Counted from the stretch's first letter, positions 36,459 through 45,539 are shown. The stretch: DNA of 64,000 bases from Pseudomonas tremae (GCF_001401155.1 NZ_LJRO01000041.1:1-64000), one strand, 5' to 3'. The notes: generated by a model not told the origin, from the letters alone. Translations and numbers: made by a program.

Positions 36459-37535
36459 ATGGCTGATTTACCGATTAATGACCTCAACGTTGCGTCCAAT
36501 GAGACCCTGATCACCCCGGATCAGCTCAAGCGCGACATCCCGCTGACCGATGCTGCCCTGCGCACCGTCAGTCAGGGCCGTGAAGTGATTCGCAATATTC
36601 TCGACGGCAACGATCACCGTCTGTTCATTGTGATCGGCCCCTGCTCGATCCATGACCTGAAGGCCGCCAAGGAATATGCCGAGCGCCTGAAGACACTGGC
36701 TGCGGAAGTTTCCGACACGCTGTATCTGGTCATGCGCGTCTACTTCGAGAAGCCGCGCACCACGGTCGGCTGGAAAGGTCTGATCAACGATCCTTATCTC
36801 GATGATTCTTTCAAGATTCAGGACGGCCTGCACATTGGTCGCCAGTTGCTGCTGGACCTGGCTGAAATGGGTCTGCCGACGGCCACCGAAGCGCTTGACC
36901 CGATCTCTCCGCAATATCTGCAAGACCTGATCAGCTGGTCCGCCATTGGCGCACGCACCACTGAATCACAGACGCACCGCGAGATGGCTTCCGGCCTGTC
37001 TTCGGCAGTCGGCTTCAAGAACGGCACCGATGGCGGCCTGACCGTTGCCATCAACGCCTTGCAGTCGGTTTCCAGCCCGCATCGCTTCCTCGGCATCAAC
37101 CAGGAAGGCGGCGTGTCGATCGTGACCACCAAGGGCAATGCCTATGGCCACGTCGTACTGCGCGGCGGCAATGGCAAGCCCAACTATGATTCGGTCAGCG
37201 TGGCACTCTGCGAACAGGCCCTGAACAAATCCGGCATTCGTCCGAACATCATGGTCGACTGCAGCCACGCCAACTCGAACAAGGACCCGGCGCTGCAGCC
37301 TCTGGTCATGGAGAACGTCGCCAACCAGATTCTGGAAGGCAACGAATCGATCATCGGCCTGATGGTCGAGAGCCACCTCAATTGGGGCTGTCAGTCGATC
37401 CCGAAAGACCTGTCGGAATTGCAATACGGCGTGTCCATTACCGACGCGTGCATCGACTGGGAAAGCACTGAGAAAACCTTGCGTAGCATGCATGCGAAAC
37501 TCAAGGGTGTATTGCCTGCGCGCAAGCGCAAGTGA
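36459..37535 (+). CDS. DAHP synthase (3-deoxy-7-phosphoheptulonate synthase), class I
   Basis: 358 residues. It catalyses the first step of the shikimate pathway from PEP and erythrose 4-phosphate. Conserved motifs are FIVIGPCSIHD, the metal Cys within GPCS, MRVYFEKPRTTVGWKG, the PEP-binding QTHREMASG and DCSHANSNKDP. It is of the AroF/AroG/AroH type. Which aromatic amino acid inhibits it cannot be read from sequence. Start at 36459 (MADLPINDLNV); ATG at 36447 is an alternative and neither has a strong ribosome site. Confidence 0.94.
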   Translation: MADLPINDLNVASNETLITPDQLKRDIPLTDAALRTVSQGREVIRNILDGNDHRLFIVIGPCSIHDLKAAKEYAERLKTLAAEVSDTLYLVMRVYFEKPRTTVGWKGLINDPYLDDSFKIQDGLHIGRQLLLDLAEMGLPTATEALDPISPQYLQDLISWSAIGARTTESQTHREMASGLSSAVGFKNGTDGGLTVAINALQSVSSPHRFLGINQEGGVSIVTTKGNAYGHVVLRGGNGKPNYDSVSVALCEQALNKSGIRPNIMVDCSHANSNKDPALQPLVMENVANQILEGNESIIGLMVESHLNWGCQSIPKDLSELQYGVSITDACIDWESTEKTLRSMHAKLKGVLPARKRK

Positions 37536-37577
37536 TCTGACAGGTCGGTATTCAGCGAGCAGATACGCAGTGACGAA

Positions 37578-37604
37578 AACGCCGGGCAAATGCCCGGCGT
37601 TTTT
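37578..37604. terminator. Intrinsic terminator between the DAHP synthase gene and the acetyltransferase gene
   Basis: The stem AAACGCCGGGC/GCCCGGCGTTT with loop AAAT is followed by T on the plus strand and preceded by A, so it can serve both convergent genes. Confidence 0.92.
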
Positions 37605-37628
37605 CATGGTGACAGTCATTCGATCAGG

Positions 37629-37916
37629 TCAGAGCTTGGCAGCCTGCGACTGAAGGTCATGAAGTTCCATATAACGCTCCACATACGAGCAGGACGGTAT
37701 GACGGAATAACCCATGCTGTCTGCGTAGTCGAGCGCCTCTTTGGTGAGGGCAGCCGCAATTCCACGCCCGCGCAAGGCATCGGGTACGAAGGTCCGGTAG
37801 AAATCGAGGGTCTGCTTCCCGAGATCCATGTAGGTCAGGTAGGCACGATGGCCGTCGATAATAATTTCGAAATGATGGCCGATTTCGTCATGGTGGATGG
37901 ACAGCGCCTCGCTCAT
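37629..37916 (-). CDS. Small GNAT-family N-acetyltransferase (YjdJ type)
   Basis: 95 residues, the short type of GCN5-related acetyltransferase. The acetyl-CoA motif is RTFVPDALRGRGIAAALTKEAL, followed by YSVIPSCSYVERYM. The ATG at 37916 has an AGGAG site; the longer open frame to 38192 is not supported. Substrate unknown. Confidence 0.88.
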   Translation of the reverse strand: MSEALSIHHDEIGHHFEIIIDGHRAYLTYMDLGKQTLDFYRTFVPDALRGRGIAAALTKEALDYADSMGYSVIPSCSYVERYMELHDLQSQAAKL

Positions 37917-38292
37917 CGTTACTCCTAGCGGGTCTTGGAATTGGACCCCTACCTTACCGGTCTTTTTCAGGCGAAGGAACATCCACGCCACCAGTGTCTG
38001 TTCATGACACCGAAAACAACATTGCCGATATCGACAAACAGCACCCTGAGATAGTAGGCGCCATTGTTGAATATGCTCAAGCGCAGCAAGCGTAAATACA
38101 CGTAAATATTCCAGCCTGTCGACCAGCCGTATGGCACGGCAACGCATGATCAGTGACCCGAATGCAAAAGCAGGATGCTCGCGAGCCCGCACTTGCCGCC
38201 TTCCAGTGGATAGTTTTTGTACAGAATGCGCGAGAAGTAACGCGGAACACTTTTAAAGCAGCTAAATTTAGCAGCTTCTTGCGCTGGGTCCG
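37917..38292. other. Intergenic region upstream of oprI
   Basis: About 375 bases between the divergent acetyltransferase and oprI genes (the promoter is listed separately). It includes a direct repeat of CGTAAATA (about 38090-38110) and no supported gene. The lower GC content near 38240-38380 fits a regulatory region. Confidence 0.5.
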
Positions 38293-38320
38293 TTTACTTA
38301 CTACAAACAATGGGTACTAT
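38293..38320 (+). promoter_or_regulatory. Likely sigma-70 promoter of oprI
   Basis: TTTACT (38293-38298) and TACTAT (38315-38320) are separated by 16 bases, giving a start near 38327 and a leader of about 60 bases. Consistent with a strongly expressed lipoprotein gene, but not proven. Confidence 0.45.
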
Positions 38321-38387
38321 GTACGCCGGTCGTTTTCTCATTTTCGAGAGATGACTAATTTGAAAAAATTCCTTTAAGGTGAACACG

Positions 38388-38639
38388 ATGAACAACGTTC
38401 TGAAATTCTCTGCTCTGGCTCTGGCCGCAGTTCTGGCTACCGGTTGCAGCAGCGTATCCAAAGAAACCGAAGCTCGTCTGACAGCTACCGAAGACGCAGC
38501 AGCTCGTTCGCAAGCACGTGCCGACGAAGCCTACCGCAAGGCTGACGAAGCTATGGCTGCTGCTCAAAAAGCTCAGCAAACTGCTGACGAAGCCAACGAG
38601 CGCGCTCTGCGCATGTTGGACAAAGCTAGCCGCAAGTAA
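38388..38639 (+). CDS. oprI: Major outer membrane lipoprotein OprI (Lpp)
   Basis: 83 residues. A lipoprotein signal peptide ends at the lipobox LATGC. It is followed by an alanine-rich heptad coiled coil and the C-terminal KASRK, whose lysine is attached to peptidoglycan in Lpp proteins. Codon use is highly biased. The ATG at 38388 was chosen over an in-frame GTG three codons earlier. Two consecutive hairpins follow the stop. Confidence 0.97.
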   Translation: MNNVLKFSALALAAVLATGCSSVSKETEARLTATEDAAARSQARADEAYRKADEAMAAAQKAQQTADEANERALRMLDKASRK

Positions 38640-38690
38640 TAATCCTCCGGGATTATTGAAAGCCGATCCGGCAACGGGTCGGCTTTTTTT
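38638..38690 (+). terminator. oprI 3' hairpin and intrinsic terminator
   Basis: The first hairpin AATAATCC/GGATTATT starts in the stop codon (38638-38657). The second, AAGCCGATCC/GGGTCGGCTT with loop GGCAAC (38660-38685), runs into eight T and is a strong terminator. The first may protect the mRNA. Confidence 0.92.
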
Positions 38691-38707
38691 TATGTTCTTT
38701 TGATTCT

Positions 38708-38760
38708 CGTTCCCACGCTGCGCGTGGTAATGCATTTCGTGACTCCCTGCGTCAGCAGGG
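38708..38760 (+). repeat. Intergenic palindromic repeat, family 1
   Basis: CGTTCCCACGCTGCGCGTGG, then AATGCATTTCGTGAC, aligned with the copies at 20405, 20472 and 44101. The rest of the spacer to 38815 holds a further degenerate inverted segment (CGTGCCAACGCTCCGCGCAGGCACG). Located between oprI and the L,D-transpeptidase gene. Confidence 0.75.
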
Positions 38761-38840
38761 TTCTGACGACGAATATCGTGCCAACGCTCCGCGCAGGCAC
38801 GAGAATCACGCGGAACTTCACGAGACGGAATGACGACGCT

Positions 38841-39806
38841 TTACTGAAAAATTACCGGCTCTTCAGCACTCGAAGGCGCTTTACCCGGTTCTGCGATTTC
38901 CACCGGCATGCCATCTTCAGCGGCCACCACATCACGCACCAGATCCCAGTTCATGCGCAGGTTGTTGCCCAGATCGTCACGTTTGAGCAGCGCATTGATG
39001 ACCGCCGTGTGTTTGTCGACCACTGACGGGTTACCCTGGTCATCGACCGGCGTGTGCGCCTCAAGGTAAACCTTGCCGCCACTGAGGCCGAATTTGTAAG
39101 GCTCGCTGATGATGCGCACAGTGGTGCCGACAGGGGCCATGTCAGCCAGTTCAAGCACGTTGTTATTGTACATGCGGAAGCAGCCATGGCTGGTGCGCAT
39201 GCCAATGCCAAACTTCTTGTTCGAGCCGTGAATCAGATAGCCGGACATCCCCAGGCCGAACTTGAATGGCCCAAGCGGGTTGTCCGGACCGGCGGGCACG
39301 ACGTCTGGCAGCGGATCGCCGTCAGCGGCATGTTCGGCCTTGATCGATGCAGGCGGCGTCCAGGTAGGGTTCGGCGTCTTGGCAATGACCTTGGTCACAC
39401 CGATAGGCGAGCCCCAGCCTTCACGCCCTACCCCGAGTGGATAGGTGTGCACCACATTCTGCCCCTTGGGGTAGTAATACATGCGGTACTCGGCCAGGTT
39501 GATCACGATCCCTTCACGCGGGCCCGGTGGCAGGATGAAACGGGTCGGCAGCACGATGTCCTTGCCCGCGCCTGGCAACCACGGATCGACGCCAGGGTTG
39601 GCGGCGATCATTTCCAGATAGCCCAGATCATATTTCGTGCCCAGATCGGCGAAGGTATCTTCGTATTTGGCCTTGATGACCTGCACCTGGCCCACGATGT
39701 CCTCGCCAGGCGGCGGCAACGGGAACTCCAGAGCATGGACAGAGCTCACCGCGCACAGAGCAGCAAGTGACAGACAGCGGGTAACGGCTGGAATGCGCGA
39801 CAACAT
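38841..39806 (-). CDS. L,D-transpeptidase (YkuD/ErfK family), periplasmic
   Basis: 321 residues. A signal peptide (SLAALCAVSSVHA) is followed by a LysM-like segment (about 40-90) and the YkuD domain. Its catalytic motif HGSNKKFGIGMRTSHGCFRMYNNN carries the S-H-G-C active-site cysteine. Enzymes of this type attach the Lpp lysine to peptidoglycan or make 3-3 crosslinks. Its position beside oprI suggests OprI anchoring (inference). The ATG at 39806 has an AGGA site; the upstream frame extension is not supported. Confidence 0.93.
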   Translation of the reverse strand: MLSRIPAVTRCLSLAALCAVSSVHALEFPLPPPGEDIVGQVQVIKAKYEDTFADLGTKYDLGYLEMIAANPGVDPWLPGAGKDIVLPTRFILPPGPREGIVINLAEYRMYYYPKGQNVVHTYPLGVGREGWGSPIGVTKVIAKTPNPTWTPPASIKAEHAADGDPLPDVVPAGPDNPLGPFKFGLGMSGYLIHGSNKKFGIGMRTSHGCFRMYNNNVLELADMAPVGTTVRIISEPYKFGLSGGKVYLEAHTPVDDQGNPSVVDKHTAVINALLKRDDLGNNLRMNWDLVRDVVAAEDGMPVEIAEPGKAPSSAEEPVIFQ

Positions 39807-39912
39807 CCGGGAAGATCCTTCGGTTCTACAAGGTAAATACAAAAAATGAAGTGTACACCTGGACTTGCCGGATCGGGGATATCCGGATCCGGCCATTGCG
39901 CTGCGCCGACAG

Positions 39913-40194
39913 CTAGAGTTCAGGCCAGATAGGGTTCATCCCTCTGCGCTGCGCATCAATGATGGCCTTGCACAAGGGGCACAGTCGCTCGTCGCGCATG
40001 ACCTGCAGCTCGACCGGAGACATTTGCGGCCGGGCAGGCAACAACGTGCCACATAACGTTCGGTCGATTGAGCCGCCCAGCTCAAGTTGGCGCGCGATCA
40101 GATGCACCCGCACTTCCTGACAGGCGAACAGATCCAGCTGTTCATGAGGTTCAAGCATTTGATAGGCGTACAGGGACCAGGCGGGACGCGGCAT
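39913..40194 (-). CDS. Conserved hypothetical protein with CxxC motif
   Basis: 93 residues, not recognised as a named family. It has the cysteines of CGTLLP and CPLCKA, the latter a CxxC pair that may bind a metal. There is no signal peptide or membrane helix. A GGAG site sits before the ATG. The same place, between the L,D-transpeptidase gene and tesA, is occupied by a hypothetical gene in P. aeruginosa. Confidence 0.75.
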   Translation of the reverse strand: MPRPAWSLYAYQMLEPHEQLDLFACQEVRVHLIARQLELGGSIDRTLCGTLLPARPQMSPVELQVMRDERLCPLCKAIIDAQRRGMNPIWPEL

Positions 40195-40250
40195 GGGGGG
40201 CTCCAGATCGGGGGCGCCACATTAGCCGAAAGCCCCCGTGCAGGAAAGCC

Positions 40251-40856
40251 TCAAAGCAGCGGTTTCAGGCTCGGCCAGACATTTTCCAGCAACTTGTCCT
40301 GAGCCGCCGCCGCGGGATGCAGACCATCAGCCTGCATCAGCTCGGGCACGCCGCCTACGCCTTCCAGAAAGAAAGGCACGAACGGCACCTTTTTCTCATC
40401 AGCCAGATGGCTATATACCTCTTTGAACGCAGTGGTGTAACGCGGCCCGTAATTGGGCGGGATCTGCATGCCGAGCAGCAACACCTTGGCACCAGCTGCC
40501 CGAGCGCTGTCGATCATCGATGAAAGGTTTTGTTGCAATTGAGCAGGCTGCTGGCCGCGCAGCCCATCGTTGCCACCCAGCTCGAGAATAACCAGCTCGG
40601 GCTTATGCTCTGCAAGCAGCGCAGGCAGACGCGCTTGGCCTCCGGCGCTGGTGTCGCCGCTGATCGATGCATTGACCACCTTGTCGTCGTATCCCTCCTT
40701 CCTGAGCCGTTGCTCCAGCAGGCTGACCCACCCCACACGGGTATCCAGGCCGAAAGCCGCACTGATACTATCCCCAACGATCAACACCGTGCCCGCCATC
40801 GCGCCCTGTGACAACAACAGCAACCCCAGGCCAGCACTTAAAAACCACGCACGCAT
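40251..40856 (-). CDS. tesA: Arylesterase/acyl-CoA thioesterase I, periplasmic
   Basis: 201 residues, SGNH hydrolase family. A signal peptide (SAGLGLLLLSQGAMA) precedes block I VGDSISAAFGL (Ser nucleophile), block III GGNDGLRG and block V DGLHPAAAAQ (Asp and His). TesA/TAP hydrolyses acyl-CoA, esters and lysophospholipids in the periplasm. The ATG at 40856 has a GGAGAA site. The divergent ATP-binding gene starts only 10 bases away. Confidence 0.96.
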   Translation of the reverse strand: MRAWFLSAGLGLLLLSQGAMAGTVLIVGDSISAAFGLDTRVGWVSLLEQRLRKEGYDDKVVNASISGDTSAGGQARLPALLAEHKPELVILELGGNDGLRGQQPAQLQQNLSSMIDSARAAGAKVLLLGMQIPPNYGPRYTTAFKEVYSHLADEKKVPFVPFFLEGVGGVPELMQADGLHPAAAAQDKLLENVWPSLKPLL

Positions 40857-40866
40857 CGGATTCTCC

Positions 40867-41550
40867 ATGAGTGAAAGTATTCTCAGTGCCCAAAGCCTCA
40901 GTAAAGTGGTCCCCAGCACCGAAGGTGACCTGACTATCCTGCACGAACTCTCCCTGGAACTAAACAAGGGCGACACGCTGGCCATCGTCGGCGCATCTGG
41001 TTCGGGTAAATCCACGCTACTCGGTCTGCTTGCCGGTCTGGACCTGCCCAGTGCCGGCTCGGTGATTCTTTCGGGGCGCAACCTCAGCGAGCTGGACGAA
41101 GACCAGCGCGCCAGGGTGCGCGCCGAGCACGTCGGGTTTGTGTTTCAGTCGTTTCAGTTGCTCGACAGCCTGAACGCGCTGGAAAACGTCATGCTGCCGA
41201 TGGAGCTGGAGGGCCGCAAGAACGCTCGCGAGAAAGCCCGCCACCTGCTGGAACGTGTAGGGCTGGGCCAACGCCTGACTCACACCCCGCGCCAGCTGTC
41301 CGGCGGCGAGCAGCAGCGAGTCGCGATTGCCCGCGCCTTTGCCGCCAACCCGGACGTGCTGTTTGCCGACGAACCCACCGGCAACCTCGACAGCCACACC
41401 GGCGAGCGCATCAGCGACTTGCTGTTCGAGCTGAACAAAGAGCGTAATACCACACTGGTACTGGTCACTCACGATGAGCGTCTGGCCCACCGCTGCCACC
41501 GTTTGATCCGTCTTGAAGGGGGTCGAATGGTCGCCCCGCTGGAGCCTTGA
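40867..41550 (+). CDS. ABC transporter ATP-binding protein (YbbA/LolD-like)
   Basis: 227 residues. The Walker A motif is [17 protein letters not shown], the signature [15 protein letters not shown] and Walker [11 protein letters not shown], with a His switch VLVTHDE. It belongs to the MacB/LolD/YbbA class, which drives FtsX-like permeases rather than importing substrates. Its stop overlaps the permease start (TGATG). Start ATG at 40867; no good ribosome site is visible. Confidence 0.93.
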   Translation: MSESILSAQSLSKVVPSTEGDLTILHELSLELNKGDTLAIVGASGSGKSTLLGLLAGLDLPSAGSVILSGRNLSELDEDQRARVRAEHVGFVFQSFQLLDSLNALENVMLPMELEGRKNAREKARHLLERVGLGQRLTHTPRQLSGGEQQRVAIARAFAANPDVLFADEPTGNLDSHTGERISDLLFELNKERNTTLVLVTHDERLAHRCHRLIRLEGGRMVAPLEP

Positions 41551-44066
41551 TGGCACGTTTGCCTTTTGCCCGACTGCTGAGCCTTGCCACCCGCCAACTG
41601 CTGCGCGACGCCCGTGCCGGTGAATTACGGGTCCTGTTCTTCGCCTTGCTGGTGGCAGTGGCGGCCAGCACCGCTATCGGTTACTTCGGCGCACGCCTGA
41701 ACGGCGCAATGCTGTTGCGTGCAACCGAGTTCCTCGGCGCCGATCTGATTCTCGAAGGCTCCAGCCCCGCGCGCGTCGAGCAGATCGAGGAAGGCAAACG
41801 CCTGCAACTCAAACATGCGCAGATCGTGGTTTTTTCAAGCGTGATCGCCACTGACGCCGGTATCCAGCTGTCGAGCATCAAGGCAGTAGATGATGTGTAC
41901 CCGCTGCGCGGCGAACTGAAAAGCGCACCGGACCTGTATCAGCCCGAGCAGCCCGGCAGTGGGCCGAACCCCGGCGAAGCCTGGGCGGAGGCGCGATTGT
42001 TTCCGGCTGTCGATCTGAAGGTGGGTGACGACATCGATGTCGGCTCCAAAACCTTGAAGCTGACTCGTGTGTTGACCTACGAGCCAGACCGGGCGGGGAA
42101 TTTCTACAGCCTGACACCTCGGGTCATGATCAACCTGCAAGACCTGGCCGCGACCGGCGTGGTCCAGCCTGGCAGCCGGGTTACCTACCGGGAAATGTGG
42201 AGCGGGCCGCCCGAAGCGCTGGCGGCTTACCGCAAAGCGATCGAACCTGGCCTGGAGCCGCACCAGGAAATCAAGGACGCCCGTGACGGCAGTCAGCAGA
42301 TTGGCGGCGCGCTGGGCAAGGCCGAACGTTATCTGAACATGGCAAGCCTGGTGGCGGTGCTGCTGGCGGGCGTTGCCGTCGCATTGTCTGCCTCCCGATT
42401 CGCTGCGCGGCGCTTCGATGCCAGCGCATTGCTTCGCTGCCTCGGCCTGTCGCGGGGCGAAACGATGGCGCTGTTCAGCCTGCAATTGGCAATCATCGGC
42501 CTGCTGGCCAGCCTGAGCGGCGCACTGCTGGGCTGGCTGGCACAGCTCGGGCTGTTCGCACTGCTGCAAAATCTGCTTCCGGCCACCGTACCTCCGGGCG
42601 GTCTTTTACCCGCGCTGGCCGGCATGGGCACCGGGCTCGTGGCACTGGCGGGCTTCGCGCTGCCGCCGCTGGCTGCCTTGGGACGTGTGCCGCCATTACG
42701 CGTATTGCGCCGGGACATGCTGCCTGTCCCTGCCAGCTCGTGGCTGGTGTATGGCGCTGCGTTATTGGCGCTGGGCCTGATCATGTGGCGCCTGAGCCTG
42801 GACCTGGTGCTGACCTTTGCCCTGCTGGGTGGTGGCGTGGTCGCTGCGCTGATACTGGGCAGCCTGTTGCTACTGGCACTCAACAGCCTGCGCCGCTTGC
42901 TGGCTGGGGCCTCGCTGCCGTGGCGACTGGGTCTGGGGCAACTGCTGCGTTACCCGCTGGCCGCTGCCGGGCAGTCACTGGCCTTCGGACTGATCCTGCT
43001 GTCGATGGGCTTGATCGCGCTGCTGCGTGGCGAGTTGCTCGACACCTGGCAGAACCAGTTACCCAAGGATGCACCCAACTATTTTGTACTCAACGTGCTG
43101 CCGTCAGACAAAGAGAACTTCGCTCAGACCCTGAGCAAGCTGTCCACTCACTATGCCCCGCTTTATCCGGTGGTGCCGGGGCGTTTGACCAGTATCAATG
43201 GCGAACCGGTCAGCAACTTTGTCACCAAAGACTCGCGTGGCGAAAACGCCACGCGCCGTGACCTGAGCCTGACCTGGGCCGCCGATTTGCCCGAGGGCAA
43301 CGCATTGACCGCCGGCACCTGGTGGAAAGACCTGCCCACCACTGGCCAGAGCGATGCAACGCCGGGTGTGTCAATCGAGACCAAGCTGGCAGAAAGCCTG
43401 AAAATCAAACTGGGCGACCGCCTGAGCTTCATTGTCGGCGGCCTGACTCGCGAAGCAGTGGTCACCAGCCTGAGGACGGTGAACTGGGATACCTTCCAGC
43501 CCAACTTCTTCATGATCTTTCAGCCAGGTACGCTGGCCGACCTGCCGACCACCTACCTGACCAGTTTTTACCTGCCGCCGGGACAGGACAAACAGATCGT
43601 CGAGCTGTCGCGAACCTACCCGTCGATCAGCATTCTGGGCGTTGAAGCCCTGTTGGCGCAGGTGCGCAGCATTCTGGATCAAGTCACTCTGGCGGTGCAG
43701 TTCGTGCTGTTGTTCGTATTGGCGGCCGGCATTGCCGTGCTGTTCTCAGGGCTGCAGGCGACACTGGATGAACGCATTCGCCAGGGCGCCCTGTTGCGTG
43801 CGCTGGGTGCAGAGCGAGCGTTGCTGATCAAGTCACGACGAATCGAATTCGGTTTGCTGGGCGCTGCCAGTGGTGTGCTGGCAGCGCTGGGCTGTGAGCT
43901 GGTGAGTTTTGTGCTGTATCGCTACGCCTTTTCACTGGAATGGCAGCCGCACCCATGGTTGCTGCTGTTGCCGTTGATAGGCGCGCTGCTGGTCGGTGGT
44001 GCCGGTGTATTCGGCACCCGCCGTGCGCTGAACGTCAGCCCGTTGACCGTACTGCGTGAGGGGTGA
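41550..44066 (+). CDS. ABC transporter permease, YbbP type with two FtsX domains
   Basis: 838 residues. One N-terminal helix, a periplasmic region and a first FtsX group of helices (about 265-505), then a second periplasmic region and a C-terminal FtsX group (about 720-835). This duplicated layout is typical of YbbP. With the adjacent ATPase and divergent tesA it matches the E. coli tesA-ybbA-ybbP locus. The substrate is unknown; roles in lipid or lysophospholipid handling are suspected from the locus. Confidence 0.9.
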   Translation: MARLPFARLLSLATRQLLRDARAGELRVLFFALLVAVAASTAIGYFGARLNGAMLLRATEFLGADLILEGSSPARVEQIEEGKRLQLKHAQIVVFSSVIATDAGIQLSSIKAVDDVYPLRGELKSAPDLYQPEQPGSGPNPGEAWAEARLFPAVDLKVGDDIDVGSKTLKLTRVLTYEPDRAGNFYSLTPRVMINLQDLAATGVVQPGSRVTYREMWSGPPEALAAYRKAIEPGLEPHQEIKDARDGSQQIGGALGKAERYLNMASLVAVLLAGVAVALSASRFAARRFDASALLRCLGLSRGETMALFSLQLAIIGLLASLSGALLGWLAQLGLFALLQNLLPATVPPGGLLPALAGMGTGLVALAGFALPPLAALGRVPPLRVLRRDMLPVPASSWLVYGAALLALGLIMWRLSLDLVLTFALLGGGVVAALILGSLLLLALNSLRRLLAGASLPWRLGLGQLLRYPLAAAGQSLAFGLILLSMGLIALLRGELLDTWQNQLPKDAPNYFVLNVLPSDKENFAQTLSKLSTHYAPLYPVVPGRLTSINGEPVSNFVTKDSRGENATRRDLSLTWAADLPEGNALTAGTWWKDLPTTGQSDATPGVSIETKLAESLKIKLGDRLSFIVGGLTREAVVTSLRTVNWDTFQPNFFMIFQPGTLADLPTTYLTSFYLPPGQDKQIVELSRTYPSISILGVEALLAQVRSILDQVTLAVQFVLLFVLAAGIAVLFSGLQATLDERIRQGALLRALGAERALLIKSRRIEFGLLGAASGVLAALGCELVSFVLYRYAFSLEWQPHPWLLLLPLIGALLVGGAGVFGTRRALNVSPLTVLREG

Positions 44067-44100
44067 GGCTGGGCCTGCGTGGGAGCCGGGCGGTTATCAA

Positions 44101-44150
44101 GATCGTCCCCACGCTCTGCGTGGCAATGCAGTTCGTGACGCTCCGCATCG
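44101..44150 (+). repeat. Intergenic palindromic repeat, family 1
   Basis: GATCGTCCCCACGCTCTGCG, then TGGCAATGCAGTTCGTGACG and CTCCGCATCG. It is the copy closest to the pattern shared with 20405-20456 and 38708-38760. A further partial copy (CTGCGCGTGGGAATGCC) lies at about 44234-44275, next to the greB stop. Confidence 0.78.
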
Positions 44151-44185
44151 GATGAACCATCGTGGCTTGACCAGCACCACAGAAT

Positions 44186-44230
44186 CTCCCACTGCCCTCG
44201 GCCAGAATCATAAGCAGACTTGTGTATAAA
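44186..44230 (+). repeat. Intergenic repeat, family 2
   Basis: CTCCCACTGCCCTCGGCCAG followed by AATCATAAGCAGACTTGTGT. It matches the copy at 24451-24495 over about 45 bases with few differences. It lies between the permease gene and greB. Confidence 0.7.
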
Positions 44231-44278
44231 GCCGAGCTGCGCGTGGGAATGCCCTTCCGGACCGCACAGCGTCCAGCC

Positions 44279-44752
44279 TCACTTCTCGTAAACGATCGAA
44301 TTCACAAACCAGAGCTTCTCGCCCTCCGGGGTGTTGACCAGCACTTCATCGCCCACTTCCTTCTTCAACAAGGCGCGAGCCATAGGCGAGTCGATCGAGA
44401 TGTAATCATTGCGACCATAGATCTCGTCGTAGCCCACGATACGAAACTTCTTCAGATCGCCCTCTTCATTTTCGATCTCGACCCACGCACCGAAAAACAC
44501 CCGCCCTTCCTGTTCCGGCGAATACAGGACCACGCGCATGTCTTCAAGGCGCTTGCGCAGGTAGCGCACACGACGGTCGATCTCGCGCAGCAGTTTTTTG
44601 TTGTACTGATAATCCGCGTTCTCGCTGCGATCACCCAGCGACGCCGCCCAGGTAACTTTCCGGGTGATGTCGGGGCGGTGCTCTCGCCACAGATAATCGA
44701 GTTCTTTCTTCAGGGCTTCGTGCCCGTCCCTGGTGATGATCTTCGTGCTCAA
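44279..44752 (-). CDS. greB: Transcription elongation factor GreB
   Basis: 157 residues. The N-terminal coiled-coil domain (STKIITRDGHEALKKELDYL...LGDRSENADYQYNKKLLREIDRR) carries the acidic tip D-x-x-E pattern (GDRSENADY) that stimulates RNA cleavage by stalled polymerase. The C-terminal FKBP-like domain ends with EGEKLWFVNSIVYEK. The start is TTG at 44752 with a GGAGAAA site; the upstream residues are not conserved. Confidence 0.95.
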   Translation of the reverse strand: MSTKIITRDGHEALKKELDYLWREHRPDITRKVTWAASLGDRSENADYQYNKKLLREIDRRVRYLRKRLEDMRVVLYSPEQEGRVFFGAWVEIENEEGDLKKFRIVGYDEIYGRNDYISIDSPMARALLKKEVGDEVLVNTPEGEKLWFVNSIVYEK

Positions 44753-44798
44753 GACGTTTCTCCGGCCCTGCAAAAATCAGTTCAAAGGGTGATAAACG

Positions 44799-45128
44799 TC
44801 ACCGACGCGCTACCTCATGCTGGATACAGCCGTCGTAGTAAACCTTGCTGACCGCATCCGGTTTCAACCGTGACTCGCTGTCATACGTCTGCTCAGTGAT
44901 GCGCAATGCCATGGGGCGCATCCATTGTTTGACGAACTTGCGCGCCTGCAGCTTCTGCCTTGCTCCATAGCGGGTAACGCCTGACAGTTTTGAAGCCTGC
45001 GCTCCGCCGGCAATGCTCGAACCCCAGCGACAAAGATAACGCTCGTTTTCCGTGGCGTTTCTGGCCTGAACGGAAAAAGCCAGGCCGGACAGCGCCAAGC
45101 ACGCCAGAACACAATAAACCAAACGCAT
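44799..45128 (-). CDS. Small exported hypothetical protein
   Basis: 109 residues with a clear signal peptide (LVYCVLACLALSGLAFSVQA) and two later cysteines, CRWG and DGCIQH, which may form a disulphide. Not recognised as a named family. The ATG at 45128 follows GGTGG. It probably resides in the periplasm or outer membrane. Confidence 0.75.
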   Translation of the reverse strand: MRLVYCVLACLALSGLAFSVQARNATENERYLCRWGSSIAGGAQASKLSGVTRYGARQKLQARKFVKQWMRPMALRITEQTYDSESRLKPDAVSKVYYDGCIQHEVARR

Positions 45129-45230
45129 GCGAAGACCACCTAATCCTTTGATAAGGCGGCGATTTTGCCTGCGTGACAACATGCCGGGGGCCAGCAATAT
45201 GCCTTCTATTGCCGTTGGCGACACACTTTC

Positions 45231-45539
45231 TCAGCCCAGCCTAATAAGCCCCTGACGAGCAATGCGCGTCAGATCACGAATAACCTGCCCGACGTCGTCC
45301 GCTCGAAGTGATTGCACCACTGCGAGGTCGAACTGGTCGTTGGCGAAATGGCTCAGCGACTGGTCGGTCTCGACAAACTGGATCAGAAACGCGCAGGAGC
45401 CACCGCGCCGACGAGGCCAGCCATCGAGATAACGCAACAGAGTGGGCTGATGGGCACCGCTCAGCAGGATTTTCGGGTTCTTGCGTGACAAGACCGTGCT
45501 GATCGGGGAAAGACGAATGAGGGGGCGCAGGTTGTTCAT
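45231..45539 (-). CDS. Hypothetical protein
   Basis: 102 residues, unrecognised. A basic N-terminus is followed by a segment resembling the core of small regulatory or methyltransferase-like folds (SLSHFANDQFDLAVVQ), but no catalytic motif can be claimed. The ATG at 45539 has a GAGG site. Lies on the same strand as the exported protein and greB. Confidence 0.6.
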   Translation of the reverse strand: MNNLRPLIRLSPISTVLSRKNPKILLSGAHQPTLLRYLDGWPRRRGGSCAFLIQFVETDQSLSHFANDQFDLAVVQSLRADDVGQVIRDLTRIARQGLIRLG

